DNA of 64,000 nucleotides from Alkalihalobacillus alcalophilus ATCC 27647 = CGMCC 1.3604 (GCF_000292245.2 NZ_ALPT02000002.1:55033-119032), one strand, 5' to 3'. Numbered from the stretch's first letter, positions 8,461 to 17,983 are shown. A program made the numbers and translations. Notes: generated by a model from the letters alone, not told the origin.

Positions 8461-9168
8461 ACACTAGCTCCTACAACAGTCAGACTTTTTGATTGCATAT
8501 CATAGACTTTGTCACATAAACCATCCATAAATTCAAGGTCATGAAAAATACCAACAAGGGTCGTTCCTTCCTTCTTTAATTTTTCAATCATTTCCCTCAC
8601 CTTTAATTTCGACTTTTCATCTAAACTTGCCGTCGGTTCATCTAACAAAAGAATTCTTGGTCGTTTCACTGTTGCAATCGCAATATTAAGCCTTAATTTT
8701 TCCCCACCGGAAAAGGTGTTAGGATACGTATCCCACAAAGAAGAATCCAATTCAAAATGAGTTAAAATACTTTCAGCAGCTCCAATCGCTTCTGCCTCAG
8801 ATTTCCCCATTTCTAACGCCGATTGGATTACGAGTTCCTTTGCTGTCACACGTGGCATCACATTTAAAAAATTGAGAGACATAGCCAATCTCATGTTTTC
8901 TTAAATAAAGAACTTGTCGTTCGCTCGCTCGAAGCAAATCAATTTTGCCGAATCGTTCTGAATCATAATAAATTTCACCTTTATCAGGTAAATACGTTCG
9001 ATAAATACTTTTTAAAATAGTCGATTTTCCACTTCCACTTTTTCCAATAATGCCGATAAACTCTCCCGCCTCAAGCGAAAAATAGATATCCTTTGTCGCT
9101 TCAATTCGTTTATTTTGATAAGAAATCGTAAAGGACTTTCCGAAGTTTTCAATCGTTAAAATCGTCAT
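8457..9168 (-). pseudogene. phnL: phnL, C-P lyase ABC-type ATPase, interrupted by a +1 frameshift
   Basis: The N-terminal half (from 9168) holds Walker A GKSGSGKST at residues 42-50 and reads to YVSQF. The C-terminal half, one frame over, continues LNVMPRVTAKEL and carries the signature FSGGEKLRLN and Walker B ILLLDEPTASLD. On the minus strand a T6 run (A6 at 8866-8871) stands where T5 would keep one frame. Removing one T gives a 236-residue PhnL of normal length. Its ATG overlaps the phnM stop by 4 bp. This may be a sequencing error, a recent mutation or slippage; the rest of the gene looks intact and constrained. Confidence 0.85.
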
Positions 9169-10369
9169 CCGATCACTTCCTCTGCGTAAGAGTTTGTTCG
9201 GTATTTGGTTTGGGTCAAAAGGACACCATTTACCATCGTCGTCGTAATCATTGGATAACCATCTTCCATTCGTTCAATGATTAAGAGATCTGCTTTTTTT
9301 CCAGGTGCAATCGAGCCAAGTTCGTGCGCAAGATTGACAGCTTTAGCAGGATTGATGGTGACCATTCGAAACATCTCTGCTAAATTCTGTCCATGTGTTT
9401 CATGCAGAGTAAAACCGCATGTAGGAGAGCAGAAGGATAGTAATCACTACATAAAATATCGGCATACTTTTGCTCAATCGCCTCACTAGCTGATAAATTG
9501 CCAGAGTGGGATCCACCTAACATCACATTTGGTGCGCCAACAATCGTTAATAACCCTTCTTCCTTTGCCTTTTTAGCGACTTCTAATGTAATCGGAAATT
9601 CACTGATCGTTGTACCAAATTCCTTCACAACCATAATTTTTTGTTCATTATCATCATCATGGGAAGCAACCGCAATCCCTTGTTGAATCGCAAATTCAGC
9701 AACTTCCTTCATGTGCTCAACCGTCATTACAGTCGCCTCTTGCCTTTCTGAAATAATGTGATCAAGCTCTTCATTTGAGACATCACGATAGCCACGTAAA
9801 GTATCGCGATACATTTCGATATTTCGGTATTGACCTTGACCTGGTGTATGGTCCATAAAGGAGAGGAGATGAATTTTTCCATCCTTGATGTTTTGTTTCA
9901 ATTGATCAATTTCTAATAAATTATCAATCTCAAATCGGGCATGAAGTCTGTGGCGAATCAAGTGAGGATTATGATGCGTTTTATGAATCGCATCAACAAG
10001 CTTCTGCACATTTTCTGGATAGCGCATCGGCTTATGAGTAAACACATCTTCTCGGTAAAAAGACAACGAATGAAACATCGTCGTAATACCATTGCCAATT
10101 AAGATTTTTTCCGCTTCTCTTAAACTAGTATGCACATCCATCATACTCGTTGGTCTTGGAGAGACAATCGATTCAATATAATCTGAATGAATGTCAATAA
10201 AACCAGGTGTAATATACCCTCCGTTTGCATCAATACAAGTTGCTTCTGGATATTGATTGACTTCACTTTCAGCAATAATAGTAGTAATCACATCGTCTTT
10301 TACAACAACGGCATACCCTTCTAAAATAGTATCCTCCGTTACGACTAACCCATTGCAAATAATATACAT
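9165..10369 (-). pseudogene. phnM: phnM, alpha-D-ribose 1-methylphosphonate 5-triphosphate diphosphatase, interrupted by a -1 frameshift
   Basis: PhnM is an amidohydrolase that removes pyrophosphate from the ribose-triphosphate-phosphonate intermediate. The first part includes ITPGFIDIHSDYIE, the lysine/histidine-rich core and ADILCSDYYPSALLHAV, then runs out of frame to a stop at 9380. The remainder, MVTINPAKAVNLAHELGSI and KKADLLII, lies in another frame and ends at 9165. Adding one T to the T4 run (A4 at 9411-9414) restores HAVFTLHETHGQNLAEMF and a 401-residue protein. The start at 10369 has AAAGGAG 7 nt upstream; an earlier in-frame ATG at 10402 is inside phnK. Confidence 0.85.
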
Positions 10370-10382
10370 ATGACCGCTCCTT

Positions 10383-11222
10383 TTATAACAAAGAATAAAC
10401 AAGCTGTTGAGTATAAGAATGTTGTGGATCTTCTAAAACTTGGTCAGTTAAGCCCTCTTCAATAATCGCTCCATTTAACATCACAATCGTTCGGTCGGCG
10501 AGCATTTTAATAACCGCTAAATCGTGAGAAACGACTAACATACTAATCCCTAATTCTCTTTGAATTTGCTTAATTAAATCCAAAACATTTGCTTGAACGG
10601 ATAAATCAAGTCCAGTCGTCACTTCGTCCAAAAACAAAACCGGTGGGTTATTCGAGAGTGCTTTGGCGATTTGGACACGTTGTTGCATCCCTCCGGAAAA
10701 ATTTCTTGGCTCTTCTTTTCTACGGTTAAGCGGGATTTGGACACTTTCTAAAAGGGCACCACCAACCCTCTCCATTTCGGACACATTTCTACTGCCTGCC
10801 GCGATTAACTTTTCGGCAATGTTTCCAATCGAGGAAACATCCATTTTCAACCCACGAATCGGATTTTGATAAACCATCCCATAATGATGATTTCGAATAA
10901 ACCTTTTTTGCTGAGATGATAAGGAAAACAAATTTTTGGCTTGCCATTCCTCTACTTGTATATAAGCTTCTCCACTTGTAACCTCTAAATCAAAATATAA
11001 ACATTGCATCATCGTTGACTTTCCACTACCACTTTCCCCAACTACCCCAAGAATTTCGCCTGGATACAAATCAAAGGAAACATTTTGGCAAGCATAGACT
11101 GTTCCACAAACAGGACAATAATTTTTTTCCAAAAAGCGATTGCTCGCATCGTTACAATTCGGACACCCTTCTCCAAATTGCTTTTCTAGATTCCGTACAG
11201 ATAAGCTCGGCTTCTCAAACAT
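10383..11222 (-). CDS. phnK: C-P lyase subunit PhnK, ABC-type ATPase with a four-cysteine insertion
   Basis: A 279-residue ABC ATPase with Walker A GESGSGKST (62-70), signature FSGGMQQRVQIA, Walker B VLFLDEVTTGLD and the switch His in VVSHD. In E. coli PhnK docks on the PhnGHIJ core through PhnJ. Unlike E. coli PhnK, this protein has an insertion before Walker A with C20-x2-C23 and C36-x2-C39, which looks like a small zinc ribbon. Walker B reads DEV rather than the usual DEP, with the catalytic Glu kept. It overlaps phnJ by 8 bp and precedes phnM by 13 bp. Confidence 0.92.
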   Translation of the reverse strand: MFEKPSLSVRNLEKQFGEGCPNCNDASNRFLEKNYCPVCGTVYACQNVSFDLYPGEILGVVGESGSGKSTMMQCLYFDLEVTSGEAYIQVEEWQAKNLFSLSSQQKRFIRNHHYGMVYQNPIRGLKMDVSSIGNIAEKLIAAGSRNVSEMERVGGALLESVQIPLNRRKEEPRNFSGGMQQRVQIAKALSNNPPVLFLDEVTTGLDLSVQANVLDLIKQIQRELGISMLVVSHDLAVIKMLADRTIVMLNGAIIEEGLTDQVLEDPQHSYTQQLVYSLL

Positions 11223-12087
11223 AGTTTTCCTCCGCCTCCACTTTTTCCGAATCGTTTAAACGTTCTAAACAAAAGCTCGTATCATTACACTGGTATATCG
11301 TCTCATTCGTAACGGAATCTTGTAACTCGTCTAAGAAAACATCTTCTGCCCCACATAAACGGCATGATTTCCCTGGGAATGTTTCCACAGAAAATGGATA
11401 ATCCTCAAATGCTAAGGAGTGAACATTCGTATACGGCGGGACCGCATAAATTTTCTTCTCCCTTCCTGCTCCAAGTAAAATAAGTGCCTCCGACTGATAC
11501 ATCTTTGGGTTATCAAATCTTGGAATCGGGCTTGGTGCCATCACATAACGGTTATTCACATAAACCGGATGATCCGCTCCTGTCGAAGTTCTTCCATACT
11601 TCATAATTTGTTCAAATAACATGAGCCAAGCTCCACTATATTCTTCTTCTGCATGAAGAATTTTCGTTTGGTGCTCCTTCGCTTCGACGTTTCGTAACGG
11701 CTCAGGTGCAGGCACTTGTAAAACGAGAATTTGTTCCTCTGTCATTGGCACTTCCGGAATCCGATGTCTTGATTGAATAATCGAAGCCTTATTTGTATGC
11801 TCCGTTATCTCGACACCAGTCGTTACATGCACAAGCTTTTTAATATTAATTGCATTAACTGACTCATCTGCTCCTTGATCAATCACTTTTAACGTATCGT
11901 TTTTCCCGATAATCGAAAGGGTAATTTGTAAACCCCCTGTTCCCCAGCCGCGAGCAATTGGCATTTCTCTAGAAGCAAAAGGAACTTGATAGCCTGGAAT
12001 CGCAACAGCTTTTAATAAGGCTCTACGAATCTCCTTTTTGGATCCTTCATCAAAAAAAGCAAAATGATGGTTAGTTTCCACGCTCAT
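11215..12087 (-). CDS. phnJ: C-P lyase, radical SAM catalytic subunit PhnJ
   Basis: This 290-residue protein breaks the carbon-phosphorus bond of ribose-1-phosphonate 5-phosphate by radical SAM chemistry. The cysteines expected for the Fe-S cluster and thiyl chemistry are at 242, 245, 267 and 273, matching the E. coli pattern (241, 244, 266, 272). Gly32 in PGYQVPFASREMP corresponds to the E. coli glycyl-radical residue. All key residues are present. It overlaps phnI by 17 bp and phnK by 8 bp, in keeping with a co-translated core complex. Confidence 0.96.
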   Translation of the reverse strand: MSVETNHHFAFFDEGSKKEIRRALLKAVAIPGYQVPFASREMPIARGWGTGGLQITLSIIGKNDTLKVIDQGADESVNAINIKKLVHVTTGVEITEHTNKASIIQSRHRIPEVPMTEEQILVLQVPAPEPLRNVEAKEHQTKILHAEEEYSGAWLMLFEQIMKYGRTSTGADHPVYVNNRYVMAPSPIPRFDNPKMYQSEALILLGAGREKKIYAVPPYTNVHSLAFEDYPFSVETFPGKSCRLCGAEDVFLDELQDSVTNETIYQCNDTSFCLERLNDSEKVEAEENYV

Positions 12088-13186
12088 TTCCTCCTTTTTT
12101 TATCTCTCGTAAGCTATCTAACTTAGATTGGAAAGTGACATAATGAGGAAGCTTTAAATGGGAAATAAATCCGGTTGATTCAACAGAATCAATGTGTAAC
12201 AAAACAAACTCCTCATCATGGGTTGGAAACGTCACTTCAGGATGTTCTAAACACTGATCCAAAATACTCATCGCGATTGCTTTTGTCTCATTTTGACCAA
12301 AACAGATGCCATATCCTATTTCAAATTGCAGTTCCTCTTGTTTTGCTTTATTTTTCACTTTGATAGGAACAAAGGACTCGACCTCCGTAACCGTCACCTC
12401 CCCTAAGTAGTAATCTTCATCCGGGTCTCTACTCTCCTCAAGTGGATGTGAGATATAAATGGGAACCTCTCCTACCCTCACCTCTCCTACATTTGGGTGA
12501 ACTTGACCATAACCCCGTAAAGAAGCATAGCCTAATGATGTCACCGCCCCAGTTTGTCCACGAGTTAAAGTTTGCAACTTTGCACTTCTTGGTGCTGGGA
12601 ATGTAAGGCTTTGTTTCGTTATATCAAAAGGAGGCTCATTATTTTTTTCATATGTCGGAAACAACCCTTCTCTCCTCAGGTACTCAACCACTTTTGGAAA
12701 ATATTCGACTTTTTCAGCAGTTTGAGCGTTTTCCCATTGCCCCAGAAATCCTTTTAACCACTCACTATTTTTAAGCGTATCTTCCTTTAACAAGTCAAAA
12801 TTAAGAAGTCGATGGGTATAATCATTCGTTGCCCCAAGCAATTGTCCACCAGGAATATCTTTGAAACTAGCAGAGATCCTTCTCCTGACAAACATGTCCT
12901 CTGTCTCCACCGTTTCACTAAAATACAAACGAAGCAAAGTCGAACGATGGGCTCTCATGAGAAAAACCGCCTCTTCCATACTTCCTTCTGCTTGTTTAAT
13001 CGCAAGAGCCGTTAATTTGGGTGAATATAAGCTACTTTCCGACATGATTTGGTCAATTAACGGCTTCATCGTTGCTAAAATCGTCTGAACTTCAATCATC
13101 TCTTCTTCTTTTAATCGCTCATATTTTAAGCGTTTAATCGACGCTTCAATCGCATCCGTTCCACCTTTAACTGCTACATAACCCAT
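12071..13186 (-). CDS. phnI: C-P lyase core subunit PhnI
   Basis: PhnI is the nucleosidase-type subunit that, with PhnG, H and L, displaces adenine from ATP with phosphonate to form ribose-1-phosphonate 5-triphosphate. The frame is open upstream to 13309, but the true start is MGYVAVKGGTDAIEASI at 13186, with a GAAGGTGAG ribosome binding site. This gives 371 residues, normal for the family. It overlaps the end of phnH by 13 bp. Family-like segments include GQLLGATNDYTHRL and TGAVTSLGYASLRGYGQ. Confidence 0.94.
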   Translation of the reverse strand: MGYVAVKGGTDAIEASIKRLKYERLKEEEMIEVQTILATMKPLIDQIMSESSLYSPKLTALAIKQAEGSMEEAVFLMRAHRSTLLRLYFSETVETEDMFVRRRISASFKDIPGGQLLGATNDYTHRLLNFDLLKEDTLKNSEWLKGFLGQWENAQTAEKVEYFPKVVEYLRREGLFPTYEKNNEPPFDITKQSLTFPAPRSAKLQTLTRGQTGAVTSLGYASLRGYGQVHPNVGEVRVGEVPIYISHPLEESRDPDEDYYLGEVTVTEVESFVPIKVKNKAKQEELQFEIGYGICFGQNETKAIAMSILDQCLEHPEVTFPTHDEEFVLLHIDSVESTGFISHLKLPHYVTFQSKLDSLREIKKGGNERGN

Positions 13187-13791
13187 TCGCTCACCTTCTT
13201 TTCTACTTTTGTCGTTCTCGGAATACAAACGAGGTCTCCATTTTGAGCAGCGAAAATCATCTCGATTCCTAGTGGGTACTCCTTCACTCTCTCCAAACGC
13301 TCTCCCCACATATTGGTGACACCTTTTACTTGAAGATTTTGAACGGCTTTAATGCCTGGACCTTTTAATTGAAGTTGCGGCTCGGATGAAATAACTTCTA
13401 CTTCAAAAATCCAAGTCGCTGCCTGCTGGGGATCAACTAACGTTCCGATTTTACATTGTTGTAAGGCTTGTTTTACATCAACCTCATCACTTTCTTTTAA
13501 GACAATAATAAAGTCTGCCTGTTTAACATCTGTAAACTTTGCTAACGTATAAGCGGAAATTTTATTTTTTATTTCCTCCACATTATCAGCCAAAACCGAA
13601 TAACAAACTTCTGAATCTAATAAGGTTAATAACGTTAACCACATAGGTAATGCGCACGGATATTGCTCTTGATGTTGATCAGAGTTAGAGTCATCTTGTA
13701 GCACATTTGTGATCGTTCCAGGACGCGACATTCCTTTAAGGATCTCTCTAAACACCCTTTGTAAATCATGTACCTCATCGATTTGTCTCAT
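13174..13791 (-). CDS. phnH: C-P lyase core subunit PhnH
   Basis: A 205-residue protein beginning VHDLQRVFREILKGMSRPGT, typical of PhnH, with the internal segment LLTLLDSEVCYSVL and a C-terminal GIEMIFA and CIPRTTKV. PhnH is a PLP-transferase-fold protein without PLP that sits in the PhnGHIJ complex. A GGAGGTG site precedes the ATG. It lies 15 bp after phnG and overlaps phnI. Confidence 0.93.
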   Translation of the reverse strand: MRQIDEVHDLQRVFREILKGMSRPGTITNVLQDDSNSDQHQEQYPCALPMWLTLLTLLDSEVCYSVLADNVEEIKNKISAYTLAKFTDVKQADFIIVLKESDEVDVKQALQQCKIGTLVDPQQAATWIFEVEVISSEPQLQLKGPGIKAVQNLQVKGVTNMWGERLERVKEYPLGIEMIFAAQNGDLVCIPRTTKVEKKVSEWVM

Positions 13792-13806
13792 AGTAAGGCA
13801 CCTCCA

Positions 13807-14232
13807 TTAATCAATATCCATCGCTTCAAAATTTACTTTTGTATCAAATAATTGCTGCTGCATACTTGCTCGATCCTTTTCTATTTTCTTTTCCTCGAGT
13901 AAAAGTTTATCGTTCCAATTCTTTGTCTCTGGCAGATCTAAAACATAAGCAGCATCAATAATCGCTAATTGTTGGGCCAACCCTTTCCTATCCCCCATGA
14001 CTAAGCCAATGCCAATAGTCCCTTGAACCTCCACTTTAGCCTCAGTCATTAAAACCTCCCCTAAATAGAAAAGAGATTTTTGAGCCGTTTCTCTCATCTT
14101 CATCATCGTCAATCCAATTCTCGGCTCGACTATCTGTTGCCATTCATACTTGTCTGTAAGTTCCTGAGCCATTTCTCTCGCTAATATCGGTTCACCTTCT
14201 ATGAAGATTTTTGTCCTTCTTCGTCTTTTCAT
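13807..14232 (-). CDS. phnG: C-P lyase core subunit PhnG
   Basis: A 141-residue protein with the family-typical PRIGLTMMKMRETAQKSLFYLGEVLMTEA and GIGLVMGD segments. PhnG is a small structural/catalytic subunit of the C-P lyase core. An AGGAGG site sits a few bases before the ATG. It is the first gene of the phnGHIJK-M-L-PHP operon. The 163-bp gap to phnF holds the phnF terminator and presumably the operon promoter. Confidence 0.92.
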   Translation of the reverse strand: MKRRRRTKIFIEGEPILAREMAQELTDKYEWQQIVEPRIGLTMMKMRETAQKSLFYLGEVLMTEAKVEVQGTIGIGLVMGDRKGLAQQLAIIDAAYVLDLPETKNWNDKLLLEEKKIEKDRASMQQQLFDTKVNFEAMDID

Positions 14233-14357
14233 GTTTACCCCCTCCTGTTAAATCAATCATAACTTGGCGCCAGGCTTATGTACGTTAAGGGTTTGATAAC
14301 ATTCCGTAAACTTTATGGACCTAGTATTAACGATATTTAATTTCTGTGAATTCCATC

Positions 14358-14384
14358 AAAAAAAGCCACCCTCTATGGATGACT
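14358..14384 (-). terminator. Terminator between phnF and phnG
   Basis: The minus-strand stem AGTCATCC/GGGTGGCT (8 bp with G-U pairs, loop ATAGA) is followed by six T. It separates the regulator gene from the structural operon, so phnG must have its own promoter between 14233 and 14357. Confidence 0.65.
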
Positions 14385-14395
14385 TTGTTACATGA

Positions 14396-15109
14396 TTAGT
14401 TTGAAATTTTATATTTGAATTTATCACTTCGATAGGAGATTTTTGTATATTCCAGTAATTTTCCTGTTTGCTCATCGATCGTATTGCTTTCTAATAAAAT
14501 GAGCGGAATCATACTCGGCATGTTCAGAAGCTCTTGTTCAGCAGCGGTTGGATAAACGATGCTTAATAACGATTTATTACTTGTAAAATGTGTATATCCA
14601 AATTGGCGATAATAAGAAAACATTGACGTAATTTTCGGTCCATCCTTTTCAATAAAAGGAAACAAAACATCACTGACATATGACCGATGAATGGCTAATG
14701 GCTGTTCATCAATATAACGAACTCTTGCCACCTCATAACATGCATTTTCTTTTTGAATCTCCAGTTCTTGGTACAGTGCCTTATCATATTCCATCTTTTG
14801 AAAAATAAGATTTTCTGTTCGTAACAAATACCCTGCTTGATGCATCTTATCGGAAAAACTTTCTTCCCCCGTTAAATGCAAATGAATCAAGGAAGCCGGC
14901 TCCCTTACATACCGGCCTTTCCCTTTCTTTGCAAAGATTTGCCCACGAACTTCTAATTGATTTAAGGCATGTCGAACCGTCAAACGCGGCACACCAAATC
15001 GCTCAGCAAGTTCATTTTCAGAAGGCAACTTGTCCAAAGGAAGAACTTCTTTTGTCACAATCATATTGTTTATCTCATCAATAATTAAACTTTCCTTATT
15101 TGACTTCAT
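14396..15109 (-). CDS. phnF: GntR-family regulator with UTRA domain (PhnF-like)
   Basis: About 237 residues: an N-terminal winged helix-turn-helix, with the recognition region LAERFGVPRLTVRHALNQLEV and wing GQIFAKKGKGRYV, then a UTRA ligand domain with CYEVARVRYIDEQPLAIH and a C-terminal ESNTIDEQTG. It lies directly upstream of phnG in the same direction, so it probably controls the phn operon, as PhnF does elsewhere. The ATG at 15118 is too close to the GAGGGTGG site; the ATG at 15109 (MKSNKES) is better spaced. The effector is unknown. Confidence 0.85.
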   Translation of the reverse strand: MKSNKESLIIDEINNMIVTKEVLPLDKLPSENELAERFGVPRLTVRHALNQLEVRGQIFAKKGKGRYVREPASLIHLHLTGEESFSDKMHQAGYLLRTENLIFQKMEYDKALYQELEIQKENACYEVARVRYIDEQPLAIHRSYVSDVLFPFIEKDGPKITSMFSYYRQFGYTHFTSNKSLLSIVYPTAAEQELLNMPSMIPLILLESNTIDEQTGKLLEYTKISYRSDKFKYKISN

Positions 15110-15294
15110 ACAATACATTCCACCCTCTCAAATAGAAGAGTCCTATATCGTTATTGTAGAACTAGAAACCAATAATGGAAAGTCGATAGTTGGATTTAAA
15201 GTGGGGGAGGGAGATGGCCAGTCCTTCTCAGTTTTTCTTACACAACAACACCGTCCATTTCCTTTTCAACAACGTTCCTCTCTTATTCTCAAAG

Positions 15295-15340
15295 CAAAAA
15301 ACGAAGCCATCAGAAGAACTCCCCTGACGCTTCGTCTTTT
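15295..15340. terminator. Bidirectional terminator after the SMP-30-type gene
   Basis: ACGAAGC (15301-15307) pairs with GCTTCGT (15329-15335), with additional TCAG/CTGA pairing inside. A6 lies on the left and T5 on the right. It sits 28 bp past the stop at 15368 and separates that gene from phnF. Confidence 0.8.
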
Positions 15341-15367
15341 TATTGCTAAGATAATGTTCAAGTAAAA

Positions 15368-16243
15368 TCAAACTCCAAGAGTAACTTTGTTGAGTGGTTT
15401 CCCTTTTACAGGTAGTTCACATGTAAAAACCGAACCGGCTAAAGGCTTTATAGCCAATTTCTCTTCACTTAAACCTGTACGAGCCGTTGTGATAAATAGG
15501 GTATCGTAATTCTGTCCCCCAAACGTACAACTCGTTACATGGTCTGCTTCTACCTCTATCCGATCGATAATCTCCCCTTTTTGAGGATTGACACAGAGTA
15601 CCACTCCACCACCCCACATCGCAATCCACAAATTTCCGCTTTCATCAATGGTCATTCCATCTGGATAACCCTTTTCAGATGATAGATCGATTACTGGCTC
15701 TGCCTCGCGTAATGAGATAGTCTCCTGATTGAAAGTTTGGGCAAATACTTTCTGAGTGGGCGTATCAATAAAATACATCAGCGATAGCTCTTCATTCCAC
15801 GCAAGTCCATTAGAAATCGTCATGCCATCTCTTGCCTCAATTAGGTGAGCCTTATCATTCAAAACATAAAGAGAAGCGACTTCAGTTTCATTCCCTTCGC
15901 ACATTGAACCAATCCAATACCTGCCAAAAGGATCACATTTCCCATCATTAAAACGCATCCACTTTTTTGCCGGAATAGCCGCTATTTTTCTCGACTGCTT
16001 TCGTTCTGCATCAAAAATAACGAGCTCATTTCCAGTCGAGATAAGCCATTCTTGTCCATTTATTTTTCCTACACTCGTAACAGGATGTGAAAAATGAACT
16101 TTTCTTGTTAGCCTAGTTTCCGGCTCTAAAAATAATAATTGTTGTTGTTTAATATCAACAAACACCAATTGCTTTGACTCCTCATCCCATACCGGACCTT
16201 CTAAAAGTTCTCCAGTATGTTCCCAAAGTAATTGAGCTTTCAT
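15368..16243 (-). CDS. SMP-30/gluconolactonase/regucalcin-family sugar lactonase
   Basis: A 291-residue beta-propeller enzyme of the SMP-30/LRE family, which hydrolyses sugar lactones with one divalent metal. Family motifs include LLEGPVWDEESKQLVFVDI at the N-terminus (metal Glu), MRFNDGKCDPFGRYWIGSM, ISNGLAWN (metal Asn) and YPDGMTIDESGNLWIAMWGG (metal Asp). The frame extends upstream to 16291, but MKAQLLWEHTG at 16243 has an AAAAGGAGAGG site and is the likely start. It lies 69 bp downstream of fhs and may be read from the same transcript. The substrate cannot be named. Confidence 0.87.
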   Translation of the reverse strand: MKAQLLWEHTGELLEGPVWDEESKQLVFVDIKQQQLLFLEPETRLTRKVHFSHPVTSVGKINGQEWLISTGNELVIFDAERKQSRKIAAIPAKKWMRFNDGKCDPFGRYWIGSMCEGNETEVASLYVLNDKAHLIEARDGMTISNGLAWNEELSLMYFIDTPTQKVFAQTFNQETISLREAEPVIDLSSEKGYPDGMTIDESGNLWIAMWGGGVVLCVNPQKGEIIDRIEVEADHVTSCTFGGQNYDTLFITTARTGLSEEKLAIKPLAGSVFTCELPVKGKPLNKVTLGV

Positions 16244-16312
16244 TATTATCCTCTCCTTTTGGCGTTTTTGGTTTGGGGTAAGCAAGTCCAATAACTGAGT
16301 GAATCCTTAACC

Positions 16313-17983
16313 TTAAGATAATCCGATTATTTCACGGTTCTCATTAATATCCATACCATTAGCTGCTGGAGTTTTCGGAAGGCCTGGCATTGTCATTATC
16401 GAACCTGTTAAAGCGACAATGAAACCGGCACCTGCTGAAACTTTTAACTCTCTTACTGTTAAGGTAAATCCAGTAGGAGCTCCGAGCAAAGTTGGATTAT
16501 CAGAGAAAGAATATTGTGTTTTCGCCATACATATCGGTAATTTATCTAAGCCAAGGGCGACAATTTCCGTGATTTGTTTTCTTGCAGCCGGTGTGTACTC
16601 CACCTGCTCAGCTCGATAAATCTCAGTTGCTATCGTCTTGATCTTTTCTTCAATTGAATTATCTACATCATAAAGAGGTGCATAAGTGGACGTTTTCGTT
16701 TCACAGATTTCGACGACCTTATGAGCTAAATCGACCGCTCCTTCTCCACCTTTCCTAAATACATCGGTGAGAATGACGTCAACTCCTTTAGCCGCACATC
16801 TCTCTTTTAGGCGTTCAATTTCTAATTCAGTATCTGTTGGAAATTGATTAATCGCAACTACTGTCGGCACACCAAATTTCGCTAGGTTTTCTAAGTGTCT
16901 TTCTAGATTCACGATTCCAGCGTCTAGTGCTGCTAAATTCTCATGAGCGAGTTCTGCTTTTGCGACTCCCCCATTCATTTTTAACGCTCGAATGGTCGCC
17001 ACGATGACTGTCGCACTTGGCTGTAAATTAGCATATCTACTTTTAATATCAAAAAACTTCTCCGCTCCTAAATCGGCTCCAAAACCTGCTTCAGTTACAA
17101 CATAATCAGCTAATTTTAAACCAATTTTTGTCGCCATTACAGAGTTACAGCCATGAGCGATATTCGCAAAAGGCCCACCATGTATAAATGCAGGTGTATT
17201 TTCAATCGTCTGAACTAAGTTAGGCATAATCGCATCTTTTAATAATAATGCCATTGCTCCTGTTGCCCCCAGTTCTTCAGCCGTAATGACCTTGCCCTCG
17301 TAAGTATAGGCAACAACCATTCTAGACAGACGCTCCTTTAAATCTGTCAAGCTTGAAGAAAGACAGAGGATCGCCATAATTTCAGAAGCGACTGTAATAT
17401 CAAAGCCACTTTCCCTCATCACACCATCATATTTTCCTCCTAATCCAATCACTACATTACGAAGTGCCCGATCATTCATGTCCATAACTCGTTTCCAAAT
17501 AACTTTCTTCGGATCAATATGTAAGGCATTCCCTTGATGGATATGGTTATCAAGTAAGGCAGCAAGTAAATTATGAGCTGAGGTAATGGCATGAAAATCT
17601 CCAGTAAAATGAAGATTAATATCTTCCATTGGCACAACTTGTGAATACCCTCCACCCGCTGCTCCACCTTTTATCCCAAAGACTGGACCAAGTGATGGTT
17701 CTCTTAAAGCGGTAATCGTTTTCTTGCCAATTTTATTTAATCCCATAGAAAGTCCAACATTAACAGTTGTTTTCCCTTCCCCTGCTGGTGTAGGGTTAAT
17801 CGCTGTCACAAGAATTAACTTTCCATCCGGTTTGTCTTCTAATCTTGATAATACATCTAATGAAACCTTTGCTTTATATTTACCATATAACTCTAACTCT
17901 TCTTCTTTAATCTCCAAATATTTTGCCATTTCACTAATTGGAAGCATCTTCGCCTCTTGTGCAATTTGAACGTCTGTTTTCAT
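16313..17983 (-). CDS. fhs: Formate-tetrahydrofolate ligase
   Basis: A 556-residue cytoplasmic enzyme that makes 10-formyl-tetrahydrofolate from formate, THF and ATP, feeding one-carbon metabolism. The ATP-binding loop TPAGEGKTTVNVGLSMGL (about residues 66-83) is clear, as are EPSLGPVFGIKGGAAGGGY and TEAGFGADLGAEKFFDIK. Length and ends are typical. It has a strong GGAGG site just before the ATG. The 377-bp region upstream contains an extended -10 type sequence (TGGTATAGT on the minus strand near 18122-18130) that could be its promoter. Confidence 0.96.
   Translation of the reverse strand: MKTDVQIAQEAKMLPISEMAKYLEIKEEELELYGKYKAKVSLDVLSRLEDKPDGKLILVTAINPTPAGEGKTTVNVGLSMGLNKIGKKTITALREPSLGPVFGIKGGAAGGGYSQVVPMEDINLHFTGDFHAITSAHNLLAALLDNHIHQGNALHIDPKKVIWKRVMDMNDRALRNVVIGLGGKYDGVMRESGFDITVASEIMAILCLSSSLTDLKERLSRMVVAYTYEGKVITAEELGATGAMALLLKDAIMPNLVQTIENTPAFIHGGPFANIAHGCNSVMATKIGLKLADYVVTEAGFGADLGAEKFFDIKSRYANLQPSATVIVATIRALKMNGGVAKAELAHENLAALDAGIVNLERHLENLAKFGVPTVVAINQFPTDTELEIERLKERCAAKGVDVILTDVFRKGGEGAVDLAHKVVEICETKTSTYAPLYDVDNSIEEKIKTIATEIYRAEQVEYTPAARKQITEIVALGLDKLPICMAKTQYSFSDNPTLLGAPTGFTLTVRELKVSAGAGFIVALTGSIMTMPGLPKTPAANGMDINENREIIGLS

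Noticed and set aside
14233..14357. PhnF operator or Pho box before phnG
   Set aside because: I looked for a palindrome or TTAACA-type repeats in this gap and found nothing strong enough to report.
15030..15365. Plus-strand open frame of 111 residues between phnF and the lactonase gene
   Set aside because: It overlaps the start of phnF, has no ribosome binding site and runs through the terminator at 15295-15340.
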